Shown here piece by piece: positions 16,644-24,913 of a stretch of DNA of 64,000 nucleotides. Source of the DNA: Acidobacteriota bacterium (lineage in GTDB: Bacteria > Acidobacteriota > Terriglobia > Bryobacterales > Bryobacteraceae); the NCBI GenBank assembly GCA_947470805.1, contig CANIVU010000031.1, forward strand, positions 1-64,000, in the 5' to 3' direction. A program made the translations under genes and the position numbers. Numbering within the stretch: the stretch's first letter is position 1; the number at the start of each line of letters is the position of its first letter. A model generated the notes under the pieces. That model did no database searches. It saw nothing but the letters and a program-made list of their open reading frames with translations, and had not been told where the DNA came from.

Positions 16644-17279
16644 GTGCCGCGGAAGATCGAAAGCCCTCTCATCGCCGGCCCGTCCGGGAAGTTGGAAGCG
16701 CTACTTGAGGAGCCGGAGGAAGGCTCTCCGCGCTTTGCCGCGTTGGTCTGCCATCCCCACCCGCAGCACGGCGGGACCATGCACAACAAGGTGGTCTATC
16801 GCCTCGCGCGCGGCTTGCGGAAGGCGGGCGCCGTGGTGCTGCGCTTCAACTACCGTGGTGTGAATCTAAGCGAGGGCGTCTACGATCACGGCATCGGTGA
16901 GACGGAGGACGCGCGGGCTTGTCTCGAATGGTTGCGTTCGCGCTATCCGCACCTGCCGGCGATGATTGCGGGCTTCTCCTTCGGCTCTCGCATTGCGCTG
17001 CGGATCGGTGCGCAGCGGCCTGATCTCCGAAAGGTCATCGCCGCTGGATTTCCGACGGTCTACAAGGATCGCTCCTACCTCGATCCGTGCTCGGTTGCGC
17101 GCACGTTCATCCACTCCACGAACGACGAGTTCGGCCCGAAGGACGAACTGGCAGCGGTGGTCGCTGAGTTGGACGGTCCGCCGGAGTTGGTCTTCATCGA
17201 GTCGAAGGATCACTTCTTCGTCGACGCGCTGGATGCGTTTGAACAGGCTGTCATCAACGCCGCCCCGCGCATCGGCTAG
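16644..17279 (+). CDS. Small alpha/beta hydrolase, GTG start
   Basis: A 211-aa cytosolic hydrolase with CHPHPQHGGTMHNK near the start (the oxyanion region typical of this dienelactone-hydrolase-like subgroup), FNYRGVNLSEG, the nucleophile elbow GFSFGS (Ser), FIHSTNDEFGP near the acid, and KDHFF with the catalytic His. The start is a GTG 2 nt after the yajQ stop. Substrate unknown. Homologues are often annotated as general esterases or acyl hydrolases. Confidence 0.8.
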   Translation: MPRKIESPLIAGPSGKLEALLEEPEEGSPRFAALVCHPHPQHGGTMHNKVVYRLARGLRKAGAVVLRFNYRGVNLSEGVYDHGIGETEDARACLEWLRSRYPHLPAMIAGFSFGSRIALRIGAQRPDLRKVIAAGFPTVYKDRSYLDPCSVARTFIHSTNDEFGPKDELAAVVAELDGPPELVFIESKDHFFVDALDAFEQAVINAAPRIG

Positions 17280-17307
17280 CCGCGGTGCGATACGCTAAGG
17301 GGCTGAA

Positions 17308-18186
17308 ATGCTCCGTCGCAAATTCCTCTACGCTCTCGCCGCCTCGCGCTTTTCTCAAACGCTGGGGCTGAGCCTGTACACCGTTCGCACGCCCTTGGCC
17401 ACCAAGCCGGAAGAGACCTACAAGGCTCTCGCCGCAGCCGGGATCAAAGAACTCGAAGTGCGGCCGGATCAACTGACCAACCACGCCGCCTTCATTAAAT
17501 CCGCAGGGCTGCGGCCGATGCACATGTTTGTCGACGCCCCGGTCATTACCGGCGCGTGGGACGAATGGCAAGCATTCATGGCGCAGATGGCGACGCGTAT
17601 GAAGTTGAAAATGCCGGCCACGCCGCCTCCGCGCCAGGAGTTGCCGGAGTTGATTCGCCTGGCCAAGGCGCACGGTGTGCGGCGTGTCGGCGTAAGCTAC
17701 CTGTTGCCCGGCGAACGCGCCAACTCCATCGCCAAGCTCAACGAAGCCGCCGAAATCTGCCAACGCGCCGGCATCGGGTTTTACTATCACAACCACGCCT
17801 TTGAGTTCGAAGGCGAGCCGGGCGCGCGCTTCATCGACCGGCTCCACAAGGAACTTCATCCGCACGCCCGCCTGGAGATGGACGTGTTCTGGGTCGCCAT
17901 CGGAGGCGATGATCCGGTCCAGTTGCTGCGAAAGTGGAAAGGGCGCGTCGGGTCACTGCATCTGAAGGACGTGGCCGCGTCGGCGCCGAGGAAGACGGCT
18001 GAATTCTCCATGCCGCCCAGCGCGTTCAAAGAAGTGGGTCTCGGAACTCTCGATTGGCCGGCGATCCTCACCGCCGCGCGCGAATCTAAGATCGATCATT
18101 ACTTCATCGAACAGGACTCCACTCCCGGCGACCCGCTCGATAGCATTCGCGCCAGCATCGGCTATCTCCGCGGACTGTCGTTCTAA
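17308..18186 (+). CDS. Sugar phosphate isomerase/epimerase-like TIM barrel
   Basis: A 292-aa xylose-isomerase-like barrel (AP endonuclease 2 superfamily). Probable metal ligands are Glu in FYYHNHAFEFE, Asp in LEMDVFWV, His in GSLHLKDV and Glu in YFIEQDS. The first 20 residues (LRRKFLYALAASRF) look like a weak or vestigial twin-arginine leader, as in many acidobacterial members. AAGGGG lies before the ATG. A TACGCT (17291-17296) may be its own -10, so it could be read separately from the rsmB-yajQ unit. The stop overlaps the convergent gene by 4 nt. Substrate not known. Confidence 0.75.
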   Translation: MLRRKFLYALAASRFSQTLGLSLYTVRTPLATKPEETYKALAAAGIKELEVRPDQLTNHAAFIKSAGLRPMHMFVDAPVITGAWDEWQAFMAQMATRMKLKMPATPPPRQELPELIRLAKAHGVRRVGVSYLLPGERANSIAKLNEAAEICQRAGIGFYYHNHAFEFEGEPGARFIDRLHKELHPHARLEMDVFWVAIGGDDPVQLLRKWKGRVGSLHLKDVAASAPRKTAEFSMPPSAFKEVGLGTLDWPAILTAARESKIDHYFIEQDSTPGDPLDSIRASIGYLRGLSF

Positions 18187-18458
18187 CCAGCTAACATTCG
18201 CGCCGCCGGCAGGACCGTCGGCACCAGCAGCGCGCCCAACGCAACCTGCCGGATCCGCCGGTCCTCGGTGAAGTGAAACACCGCTGCGTCAATCGCCAGT
18301 AGCAGGCTCATCGTGACCGCCAGCGCGACCAGGATCGGGCCATCGCCAACGCCGTGGCCCGCCTCAAATTGCGCTCGTCTTCCCACCCAGATGACGACAG
18401 ACGCTTCGGCCGCGAACAGCAGCCAGTACAGGGGAACGATTGTTATCTTCGAAAGCAC
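18183..18458 (-). CDS. Small hypothetical membrane protein
   Basis: A 91-aa protein of unknown function with two clear hydrophobic segments (about residues 7-25 and 41-62) and a third at the C-terminus. A basic VGRRAQFEAG loop and FHFTEDRRIRQ connect them. It lies 34 nt downstream of the OFA-type transporter on the same strand and may be co-transcribed with it. It ends in a 4-nt overlap with the convergent TIM-barrel gene. No family recognised. Confidence 0.6.
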   Translation of the reverse strand: MLSKITIVPLYWLLFAAEASVVIWVGRRAQFEAGHGVGDGPILVALAVTMSLLLAIDAAVFHFTEDRRIRQVALGALLVPTVLPAARMLAG

Positions 18459-18492
18459 TCATTGGAATAGTGCATTTCCGAGCGGATTCGTC

Positions 18493-19749
18493 TCACGCCG
18501 CGCTGGAATTTGTTGGTTTTTGCAGGAAATAGTTGATCAGCAACCCGGCCGCGGCCAGTCCGGCCAGCGTGTAGAACATCTGGTCGTATCCGGCGCCCAC
18601 CTGGCCCATCTTTTTCTTCGTCTCCAGAATGGTCGCAATGTATCGCGGAATCGTAAACCCAGCCGCGCCCCACGCCGTAAACAACAGCCCATAGTTAGCG
18701 CCGATGTTTGTCGCACCGTAATACTCGGCGGTAAGCGACGGCATCAACGCCAGATATCCGCCGTAACAGAATCCAACGACGCAGATCCCCGCCAGAACAC
18801 GCCAGAAATCGGTAGTTCCCGGCAGTAACAACGCGCACGTTAAAGCCGACAGTGCGAACATCGTGTACACCACTTTTTGCTTCCCCATCTTGTCGGACGC
18901 CGTTCCCCAGATCAGCCGTCCCACGCCGTTGAAAAGCGACATCACGCCCAGCGCCACACCGCCCGTCATCACTGCCGCGCTCCCGGCCAGTTCTTTTACC
19001 AACGGCGCCGATTCGCCAATCGCCGTCAACCCGATCGAGCTCCCCAGGAAGTACACCAGCCACAGAATCCAGAACTGCCACGTCCGCAGCATCTCGCCCG
19101 GCGTGTAGTCCACGCGCGTTCCCTGCGCCGCTACCGGCGCCGTCCAGCCTTCCGGCTTCCATCCTGCCGGCGGCACTTTGTACATCTGCGCGCACCCAAT
19201 CACCACGACAAAGAAAATCGCCGAAAGAATGAGAAACGTCCGCGGCAGCGTCACCGCGTACTGCGCCGGATCCTTGCCCAGCAAGGCTTCCAGCAATGGC
19301 GCAAACACCAGCGACCCGATGCCAAACCCCATCACCGCCATGCCCACAACAAACCCGCGCTTATCCGGAAACCACTTCACGCAGGTCGCAATCGGCGTCA
19401 CATACGCGAAGCCAACGCCCAATCCGGCCACCACGCCGTAAGCCACATTCAACCCCATCGGCGTGTCTCCAACGAAAGCCGCCAGCAGACACCCGGCGCC
19501 CAGTAACAGCCCGCCCACGCTCCCCACCAATCGCGGCCCCTTCTTGTCCTGCCAGAACCCGGCCACAATCATTGCGAGCGTGAAGAACAGAATCGACCAG
19601 CGATAAGGAGCGATGGATTCCGTTTTTGACCACCCGTAGTGTTGTTCGAGCGGTCCGCGAAAAACGGACCATGCGTAGATAATTCCCAGGCAAACCTGCA
19701 TTAATACGGCGGCGCCGGCCAGTCGCCAGCGATTCGTTGTCGAAGTCAT
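18493..19749 (-). CDS. MFS transporter, OFA (oxalate/formate antiporter) type
   Basis: A 418-aa inner-membrane protein with twelve predicted transmembrane segments. The N-terminal signature LAGAAVLMQVCLGIIYAWSV and the following EQHYGWSK are characteristic of the OFA family. GFWQDKKGPRLVG is the MFS loop 2-3 motif, and a second copy-like motif DKMGKQKV lies near 280. Known OFA members exchange small carboxylates; the substrate here is open. A TACAAT at 19760-19765 lies 10 nt before the ATG. It is divergent from the zinc dehydrogenase, which suggests shared control. Confidence 0.85.
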   Translation of the reverse strand: MTSTTNRWRLAGAAVLMQVCLGIIYAWSVFRGPLEQHYGWSKTESIAPYRWSILFFTLAMIVAGFWQDKKGPRLVGSVGGLLLGAGCLLAAFVGDTPMGLNVAYGVVAGLGVGFAYVTPIATCVKWFPDKRGFVVGMAVMGFGIGSLVFAPLLEALLGKDPAQYAVTLPRTFLILSAIFFVVVIGCAQMYKVPPAGWKPEGWTAPVAAQGTRVDYTPGEMLRTWQFWILWLVYFLGSSIGLTAIGESAPLVKELAGSAAVMTGGVALGVMSLFNGVGRLIWGTASDKMGKQKVVYTMFALSALTCALLLPGTTDFWRVLAGICVVGFCYGGYLALMPSLTAEYYGATNIGANYGLLFTAWGAAGFTIPRYIATILETKKKMGQVGAGYDQMFYTLAGLAAAGLLINYFLQKPTNSSAA

Positions 19750-19759
19750 GTACCCGGCA

Positions 19760-19771
19760 ATTGTATGCTAA
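19760..19771. promoter_or_regulatory. Overlapping divergent -10 elements
   Basis: The sequence ATTGTATGCTAA holds TACAAT on the minus strand (19760-19765, 10 nt before the OFA transporter ATG) and TATGCT on the plus strand, about 85 nt before the dehydrogenase. Because the two elements share bases, expression from one strand may exclude the other. No operator was recognised. Confidence 0.35.
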
Positions 19772-19853
19772 ATTCCTCCGTCCGTTCTCGTTTCCATGCG
19801 ATTGCGATAGACGCGCCCGGCTCCTTCCCATTAGAATCATCAGGAGACCCTTT

Positions 19854-20870
19854 ATGCGAGCACTCTACATTCGGAAACCACTGGAAGCGGAAGTTGGAGA
19901 AGTGGAAGCCCCGAACTTGAACGCCGGAGAAGTGTTACTTCGAGTGCGCTTTGTGGGTATGTGCGGGTCGGACCTCAGCAGTTTCCGCGGTAAGAACCCG
20001 CTGGTGGGCTATCCCCGCATCCCAGGCCACGAAATCGCCGCCACCATTGAAGCCGTTGGAGAAGGTGTTCCCGATAAGTACCAGACCGGTCTTGCCGTCA
20101 CGCTCTCTCCCTACACCAACTGCGGTAAATGCGCCTCCTGCCTTCGCGAACGCCCGAACGCGTGCAAATTCAATCAGACGCTCGGCGTCCAGCGCGATGG
20201 TGCAATGACGGATTACATCACCGTCCCCTACCAAAAACTGATCATCGCCGAACGCCTGCAACTGCGCGATCTCAGCCTGGTCGAACCACTCACCGTCGGC
20301 TATCACGCCGCTCGCCGCGGCCGCGTCTCGCCCACCGATCAGGTCCTGGTCCTGGGCTGCGGCGCCGTCGGCCTCGGCGCCATCGCGGCCGCCGCGTTCC
20401 ATGGTGCCACCGTGATCGCCGTCGATGTTGACGACCGCAAACTCGCCCTCGCCCAGCGCGCCGGCGCCCATGTCGGCATCAACAGCAAAACCCAGAATCT
20501 CGCCGAACGGCTCCAGTCGCTCACCGAAGGCCTCGGCCCCGACGTCGTCATCGAAGCCATCGGTACTCCGGAAACGTTCCGCCTCGCCGTGGAACTCGTC
20601 GCCTTCACCGGCCGCGTTGTCTACATCGGCTACGCCAAGGACGAAGTGCACTACGACACCCGCCTGTTCGTGCAAAAGGAGCTCGACATTCTCGGCTCCC
20701 GCAACGCGCTGCCGGAAGATTTCGAAGGCGTCATCCGCATGTTGAGCGAAACGAAATTCCCGCTCGAAGAGATGGTCTCCCGCGTCGTTTCCCTCGACCA
20801 GGTGCCACAGGCCCTGCAGGACTGGTACGCCGCCCCCGCCTCCATCAGCAAGATCCTCGTGGAGCTCTAA
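19854..20870 (+). CDS. Zinc-dependent medium-chain alcohol/polyol dehydrogenase
   Basis: A 338-aa MDR-family enzyme. Catalytic zinc ligands are the Cys in GMCGSD, the His-Glu in IPGHEI and a later Glu. Four cysteines in CGKCASCLRERPNACK bind the structural zinc. The NAD-binding loop is LGCGAVGLGAI, and the Asp in AVDVDDRK suggests NAD rather than NADP. The closest recognisable group is sugar-acid or polyol dehydrogenases of the RspB/LgoD/sorbitol dehydrogenase kind. The ATG at 19854 has AGGAG 7-8 nt before it; in-frame codons further upstream fall in the intergenic region. It is followed after 3 nt by an M24-like gene. Confidence 0.88.
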   Translation: MRALYIRKPLEAEVGEVEAPNLNAGEVLLRVRFVGMCGSDLSSFRGKNPLVGYPRIPGHEIAATIEAVGEGVPDKYQTGLAVTLSPYTNCGKCASCLRERPNACKFNQTLGVQRDGAMTDYITVPYQKLIIAERLQLRDLSLVEPLTVGYHAARRGRVSPTDQVLVLGCGAVGLGAIAAAAFHGATVIAVDVDDRKLALAQRAGAHVGINSKTQNLAERLQSLTEGLGPDVVIEAIGTPETFRLAVELVAFTGRVVYIGYAKDEVHYDTRLFVQKELDILGSRNALPEDFEGVIRMLSETKFPLEEMVSRVVSLDQVPQALQDWYAAPASISKILVEL

Positions 20871-20873
20871 TCC

Positions 20874-22232
20874 ATGGCGCGGCTGATCGAACTCGACTGG
20901 CCGCACTTCGGACCCGAACCCGTCCGCCCGCCCGTCACCGCCGCCGAATTGGAGGCGCGCATCAACCGCGTTCGCACCGCCATGGTCGCCCGCGGCCTCA
21001 CCCACCTCGTCCTCTACGCCGACCGCGAACACTTCGCCAACGTCGCCTGGCTCACCAACTTCGACCCGCGTTTCGAAGAAGCCCTGTTGATCCTCTCTCA
21101 CGACAACACCCCGCTCCTGCTCGCCGGCAACGAGTGTATGTCGTATCTGCCCATCAGCCCCCTCCGCAAGTCCGGCCAGCTTCGCGCCGAACGTTACCAG
21201 CCCTTCTCTCTCCTCGATCAACCCCGCGACGCCAGCCGCCCGCTCGACGACATCCTCCACGCCGAGCGCATCGATGCCAATAGCCGCATCGGCTGCGTCG
21301 GCTGGAAATACTACGGCGACCCCTTCGCAAGCGACCTCCCCTCCTACCTCATCGATACACTCCGCCGCCTCGGCGGCCACGCCCACGTCACCAACGAAAC
21401 GGCACTCATCGTCCGCCTCCGCGCCATCTGCACGGCCTCGGAAATCGCCTTCTTCGAATACACCAATCACAAGGCCTCCGAAGCCATGCGCCGCCTGCAG
21501 TTCGCCCTCCGCGAAGGTATGACGGACCAGGAACTGATCGCCCAAGCCGGCTACGATGGCCTGCCGCTCTCCTGCCACATCACCTGCAAAACCGGGCCGA
21601 ATCGCATCAGTCTGGCCAGCGCCAGCGGCGAGACGTTCCGCCGCGGCTTCCCCTGGTCGGCCAACATCGCCTACTGGGGCGCCAACATCTGCCGTGCCGG
21701 CTGGGTGGCCGAATCGGAAGCCGATCTCCCGGCCGCCGCCCGCGACTATGTGCCCAACTTCGCCGGCCCGTACATGGACGCCATGGGCGCCTGGCTCGCC
21801 AATCTTCACATCGGCGCCACCGGCGGCACACTCCACTCGCTCATCCAGCGCCGCCTGCCGTTCGATAAGTACGGCATCTTCCTCAACGCCGGCCACCTCA
21901 TCCATCTCGACGAATGGCTGAGTTCCCCCATCTACGCCGATTCCACCGAGCCCATTCAATCCGGCATGGTGTTCCAAACCGACGTAATTCCTGGCAATCC
22001 CGTCTATTTCTCCACCCGTATGGAAGACGGCCTGGCCATTGCCGATCTCGAACTCCGCGCCGATCTCGCCACCCAATTCCCCGACACCTGGCAACGCATC
22101 CAGGCCCGCCGCGCTTTCGCGCACGACACGCTCGGCTTCCCACTCGCCGAAGAACACCTGCCGCTCTCGAACACCTTCGGCATCGTCGCGCCCTTCGCCC
22201 TCAACCCGCGCCGCGTGTTTGCGATACCGTAA
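20874..22232 (+). CDS. M24-fold (aminopeptidase P/creatinase-like) protein, degenerate metal site
   Basis: A 452-aa protein. Residues about 20-200 look like a creatinase N-terminal domain (VRTAMVARGLTHLVLYADREHFANVAWLTN). The rest looks like the pita-bread C-terminal domain, with late motifs GHLIHLDEW, SGMVFQTDVIPG and STRMEDGL. In active M24 peptidases the ligands are Asp, Asp, His, Glu, Glu. Here the first two Asp are not found at their usual place (SANIAYWGANICRAGW) and the first Glu appears to be Asp. It may be a non-metallo enzyme like creatinase or a non-catalytic protein. It is 3 nt after the dehydrogenase and 4 nt before the DUF1080 gene. Confidence 0.75.
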   Translation: MARLIELDWPHFGPEPVRPPVTAAELEARINRVRTAMVARGLTHLVLYADREHFANVAWLTNFDPRFEEALLILSHDNTPLLLAGNECMSYLPISPLRKSGQLRAERYQPFSLLDQPRDASRPLDDILHAERIDANSRIGCVGWKYYGDPFASDLPSYLIDTLRRLGGHAHVTNETALIVRLRAICTASEIAFFEYTNHKASEAMRRLQFALREGMTDQELIAQAGYDGLPLSCHITCKTGPNRISLASASGETFRRGFPWSANIAYWGANICRAGWVAESEADLPAAARDYVPNFAGPYMDAMGAWLANLHIGATGGTLHSLIQRRLPFDKYGIFLNAGHLIHLDEWLSSPIYADSTEPIQSGMVFQTDVIPGNPVYFSTRMEDGLAIADLELRADLATQFPDTWQRIQARRAFAHDTLGFPLAEEHLPLSNTFGIVAPFALNPRRVFAIP

Positions 22233-22236
22233 TTAG

Positions 22237-23088
22237 ATGCTCTTTCGCCCCGTCGCACTGGCCCTGTTGCTGGCCACGCTCTGCTCCGCGCAAAACAAAA
22301 ACGCGGACAAAAAAGATTGGCTCCAACTCTTCAACGGCAAGAACCTGAAGGGCTGGTCGCCGAAAATCACCGGCTACCCCTACAACGAAAACTACGCCAA
22401 CACCTTCCGTGTCCGCGATGGCCAACTGCAGGTCCGCTACGACGGCTACGAAGAGTTCAAGGATCGCTTCGGCCACCTCTTCTACAAGAACCCGTACTCC
22501 TACTACGTCATCGCCGTCGAGTACCGTTTTGTGGGCGATCAGGCCAAAGGCGGCGCCGGTTGGGCGACCCGCAACAGCGGCATCATGATCCACGGCCAGG
22601 ACCCCGCCACCATGGGCAAGGACCAGAACTTCCCCATCTCGATCGAAGTACAATTGCTCGGCGGCCTCGGCAAAGGCCCGCGCACAACGGCCAATCTCTG
22701 CACGCCCGGCACCAACGTCGAACGCGACGGCAAGCTCTTCACCCCGCACTGCCTCAACTCCAAATCCAAGACCTACGATGGCGACCAGTGGGTTCGTGTA
22801 GAAGTGAAAGTGCTCGGCAGTGAGAAGGTGGAACACCTCATCGACGGTGAAGTGGTGCTCTCCTACGAGAAGCCCCAGATGGGCGGCGGCGCCGTTAATA
22901 ACCTCACCCCCGGCGTCTTCCAGGAAGGCAAAATCCTCACCGGCGGCTCCATCTCCCTCCAAAGCGAAAGCCACCCCGTCGACTTCCGCAAAGTCGAACT
23001 CCTCGATCTCGAAGGCTGCATGGACACCAAGGCGAAGAACTTCAAGAGCTACTTTGTGAAGGCTGCCAACGACCGCTGTAAGTACTGA
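22237..23088 (+). CDS. Secreted DUF1080 (3-keto-disaccharide hydrolase-like) protein
   Basis: A 283-aa protein with a signal peptide (about 1-20, LALLLATLCSAQ) and a jelly-roll DUF1080 domain. Signatures are WLQLFNGKNLKGW, FRVRDGQLQV, GGAGWATRNSGIMIHGQDP and the late EGKILTGGSISLQSES. The domain is related to concanavalin-like glucanases, and several members hydrolyse 3-keto-glycosides, so a periplasmic role in sugar breakdown is plausible. A C-terminal GCMDTKAKNFKSYFVKA segment is common in acidobacterial and planctomycete members. Its last 47 nt overlap the convergent MFS gene. TACCGT 6 nt before the ATG suggests an internal leaderless start. Confidence 0.85.
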   Translation: MLFRPVALALLLATLCSAQNKNADKKDWLQLFNGKNLKGWSPKITGYPYNENYANTFRVRDGQLQVRYDGYEEFKDRFGHLFYKNPYSYYVIAVEYRFVGDQAKGGAGWATRNSGIMIHGQDPATMGKDQNFPISIEVQLLGGLGKGPRTTANLCTPGTNVERDGKLFTPHCLNSKSKTYDGDQWVRVEVKVLGSEKVEHLIDGEVVLSYEKPQMGGGAVNNLTPGVFQEGKILTGGSISLQSESHPVDFRKVELLDLEGCMDTKAKNFKSYFVKAANDRCKY

Positions 23089-24205
23089 TCCAGAACGCGG
23101 CGGCGCCGGCCAGTGCGAACGACACCGACCACACCGCCGCATCCCATCCCCATCGCGCCGCGATCCACGGCATCAATAGTGGCGCCACAAACTGCCCCGC
23201 GTTGCCGATGCCGTTGGCCAATCCATAACCGGTCCCTGGGCTCTCCGCCGAATTCGTCAGCACCGCCCACCAGAAGGCCCCTTCGCAGGCCACCACCAGC
23301 CCGTAGGACGCCGTTATGAGTGTCAACACGGCCACCGGGCTCATCGCCCATGTCGACGCCGCCAGCGTAGCACCGCTCGCGAGCAGCCCCGCAACCACGG
23401 GTCCCACCCGTCCCCATCGCGGCGCCGCAAGGTCCATCAGCCAGCCGCCCACCGGCATCATCACGCCGCCCGCAATCTGCAGCAGCGTCGCGAACAGCGC
23501 GCTCTGTTCTTCCGGAAAATGGCGGATCTCCCGGAAGTAGTAATAGCTCCACGAATCCCCGAAGCTGTAGACGTAGCTGATGCAGAAATACTGCAACGAA
23601 AGCAGCACCAGCGGCCGCGTCAGCCGGAACCGCTCCCGCTGCGCCGCCGGCGCGATATGCGTCATCGGTACCCGCCAGCACCACAGCCCGAAGAACACGA
23701 GCGTCAATCCCGCCACCGCCAGGAACGCCCCCTGCCATCCCCACCAACGCGCCAGGCCCAACACCAGCACCGGCGCCAGCGCCGAACCTACGTTGGCGCC
23801 CGCACCCACCATCCCCTGCACGCTGGCGAACTTCTCGCTCGGAAACGTCATCGTCAGGTTGCCGCAAGCCGGATAGAAAACGGCGGACGCCACGCCGAAA
23901 GCCACTCGCAGAACAAGAAACCCGGCCAGCGCCGAAACGCCGGCATTCCCCGCCAACGCCACAGCCGTAATCAACCCGCAAATCCCCAACACGCGCGCCG
24001 CCCCGAACCGGTCGGCCATCCAGCCGGCGGGCCACATCATCAACGCGTAGCCCAGCCAGAACGCCGCGAAGATCCGTCCCAGTTCCGCCTCGCTGAACCC
24101 GTACTGCCGCGTCAGGTCCGGCCCCGCCACGCTCATTGCCATCCGCCCCAGATAGTTCAGCGCGATCGTGCCCACCATCCACGCCAGCAGTTGCTTCCGC
24201 CCCAT
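23042..24205 (-). CDS. MFS transporter, sugar-acid/anion:cation symporter-like
   Basis: A 387-aa, twelve-helix transporter. YLGRMAMSVAGPDLTRQYGFSEAELG and GWMADRFGAARVLG are typical of the ACS family (hexuronate and phthalate permeases). The ATG at 24205 is chosen; the TTG two codons earlier is unlikely. The 3' end runs 47 nt into the convergent DUF1080 gene, an unusually long overlap. TACACT (24214-24219) lies 8 nt before the start and shares bases with the -10 of the divergent DUF4197 gene. Substrate probably a sugar acid or small carboxylate, by family only. Confidence 0.82.
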   Translation of the reverse strand: MGRKQLLAWMVGTIALNYLGRMAMSVAGPDLTRQYGFSEAELGRIFAAFWLGYALMMWPAGWMADRFGAARVLGICGLITAVALAGNAGVSALAGFLVLRVAFGVASAVFYPACGNLTMTFPSEKFASVQGMVGAGANVGSALAPVLVLGLARWWGWQGAFLAVAGLTLVFFGLWCWRVPMTHIAPAAQRERFRLTRPLVLLSLQYFCISYVYSFGDSWSYYYFREIRHFPEEQSALFATLLQIAGGVMMPVGGWLMDLAAPRWGRVGPVVAGLLASGATLAASTWAMSPVAVLTLITASYGLVVACEGAFWWAVLTNSAESPGTGYGLANGIGNAGQFVAPLLMPWIAARWGWDAAVWSVSFALAGAAAFWISTYSGRWQPSQSSS

Positions 24206-24229
24206 AGGCAAGCAGTGTATCGTGGTCCC
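24206..24229. promoter_or_regulatory. 24-nt divergent promoter region
   Basis: The only DNA between the MFS ATG (minus) and the DUF4197 ATG (plus) contains TACACT on the minus strand (24214-24219, 8 nt from its start) and TATCGT on the plus strand (24218-24223, 6 nt from its start). The elements overlap, leave no room for ribosome sites, and place the -35 regions inside the opposite genes. Confidence 0.45.
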
Positions 24230-24913
24230 ATGACCCGCCGCCGAGTTCTTCTCTTCACCGCCGTCCCGCTAACGGCCCAATTCCCCGGCGGCATCTTTTC
24301 AAAACTGAAAACGAATCCCAAACTCGCCGACGGCCTAAAAGAAGCGCTCCGCATCGGCACCAACAACGCCGTCTCCATCACCGGCCGCCTCGATGGCTAT
24401 TTCGCCAACGAAGTCATCAAAATCCTGCTCCCCGAGCCCATCCGCAAAATCGAAAAAGCCCTCAGAATAGCCGGATTCGGCCGAAAACTCGACGAACTCG
24501 TCCTCGGCATGAACCGCGCCGCCGAAGCCGCCGCCCCCTTCGCCAAAGACATCTTCGGCGACGCCATTCGCCAAATGACCTTCGCCGACGCCCAGAAAAT
24601 CTTTAAAGGCTCCGACACCGCCGCCACCGATTACTTCCGCGAAAAAACCACCCCGCAACTCACGACGCTCTTCCGCCCGCCCGTAGCGAAAGTCATGGGC
24701 GAAGTCGGCGTCACGCAGCAGTTCCAGCAGTTTTTCACGCAGATCTCGAAACTCCCCTTTATGAAAATGGAGAAGCTCGATCTCGAAGCCTACGTCGTCG
24801 ATCGCTCCCTCTTCGGCCTCTTCCACGTCCTCGGCCAAGAGGAAACGAAAATCCGCCGCGACCCCGCCGCCCGCGTCACCGCCATCCTCAAAGACGTCTT
24901 CGGCCAGCGTTAG
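24230..24913 (+). CDS. DUF4197 domain protein, secreted
   Basis: A 227-aa protein with a short hydrophobic leader (TRRRVLLFTAVPLTAQ) and a DUF4197 domain. Features are GLKEALRIGTNNAVSI, a helical middle with LDELVLGMNRAAEAAAPFAK, and a late LDLEAYVVDRSLFGLFHVLGQEE. The family is widespread in Bacteroidetes, Proteobacteria and Acidobacteria and has no known reaction. TATCGT 6 nt before the ATG and no Shine-Dalgarno point to a leaderless message. The 3' end overlaps the convergent sulfatase by 4 nt. It is the only non-sugar gene in this cluster. Confidence 0.8.
   Translation: MTRRRVLLFTAVPLTAQFPGGIFSKLKTNPKLADGLKEALRIGTNNAVSITGRLDGYFANEVIKILLPEPIRKIEKALRIAGFGRKLDELVLGMNRAAEAAAPFAKDIFGDAIRQMTFADAQKIFKGSDTAATDYFREKTTPQLTTLFRPPVAKVMGEVGVTQQFQQFFTQISKLPFMKMEKLDLEAYVVDRSLFGLFHVLGQEETKIRRDPAARVTAILKDVFGQR

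Noticed and set aside
19750-19790. Possible dif site near the skew reversal (a segment resembling one XerD arm).
   Set aside because: Only one half resembles the consensus, it is about 4 kb from the flip, and it is better explained by overlapping -10 elements.
19935-22157. A 740-codon open frame on the minus strand opposite the dehydrogenase and M24-like genes.
   Set aside because: It is antisense to two well-recognised proteins, Glu/Gly-rich and low in complexity, and has no family features; it results from high GC content and codon bias.
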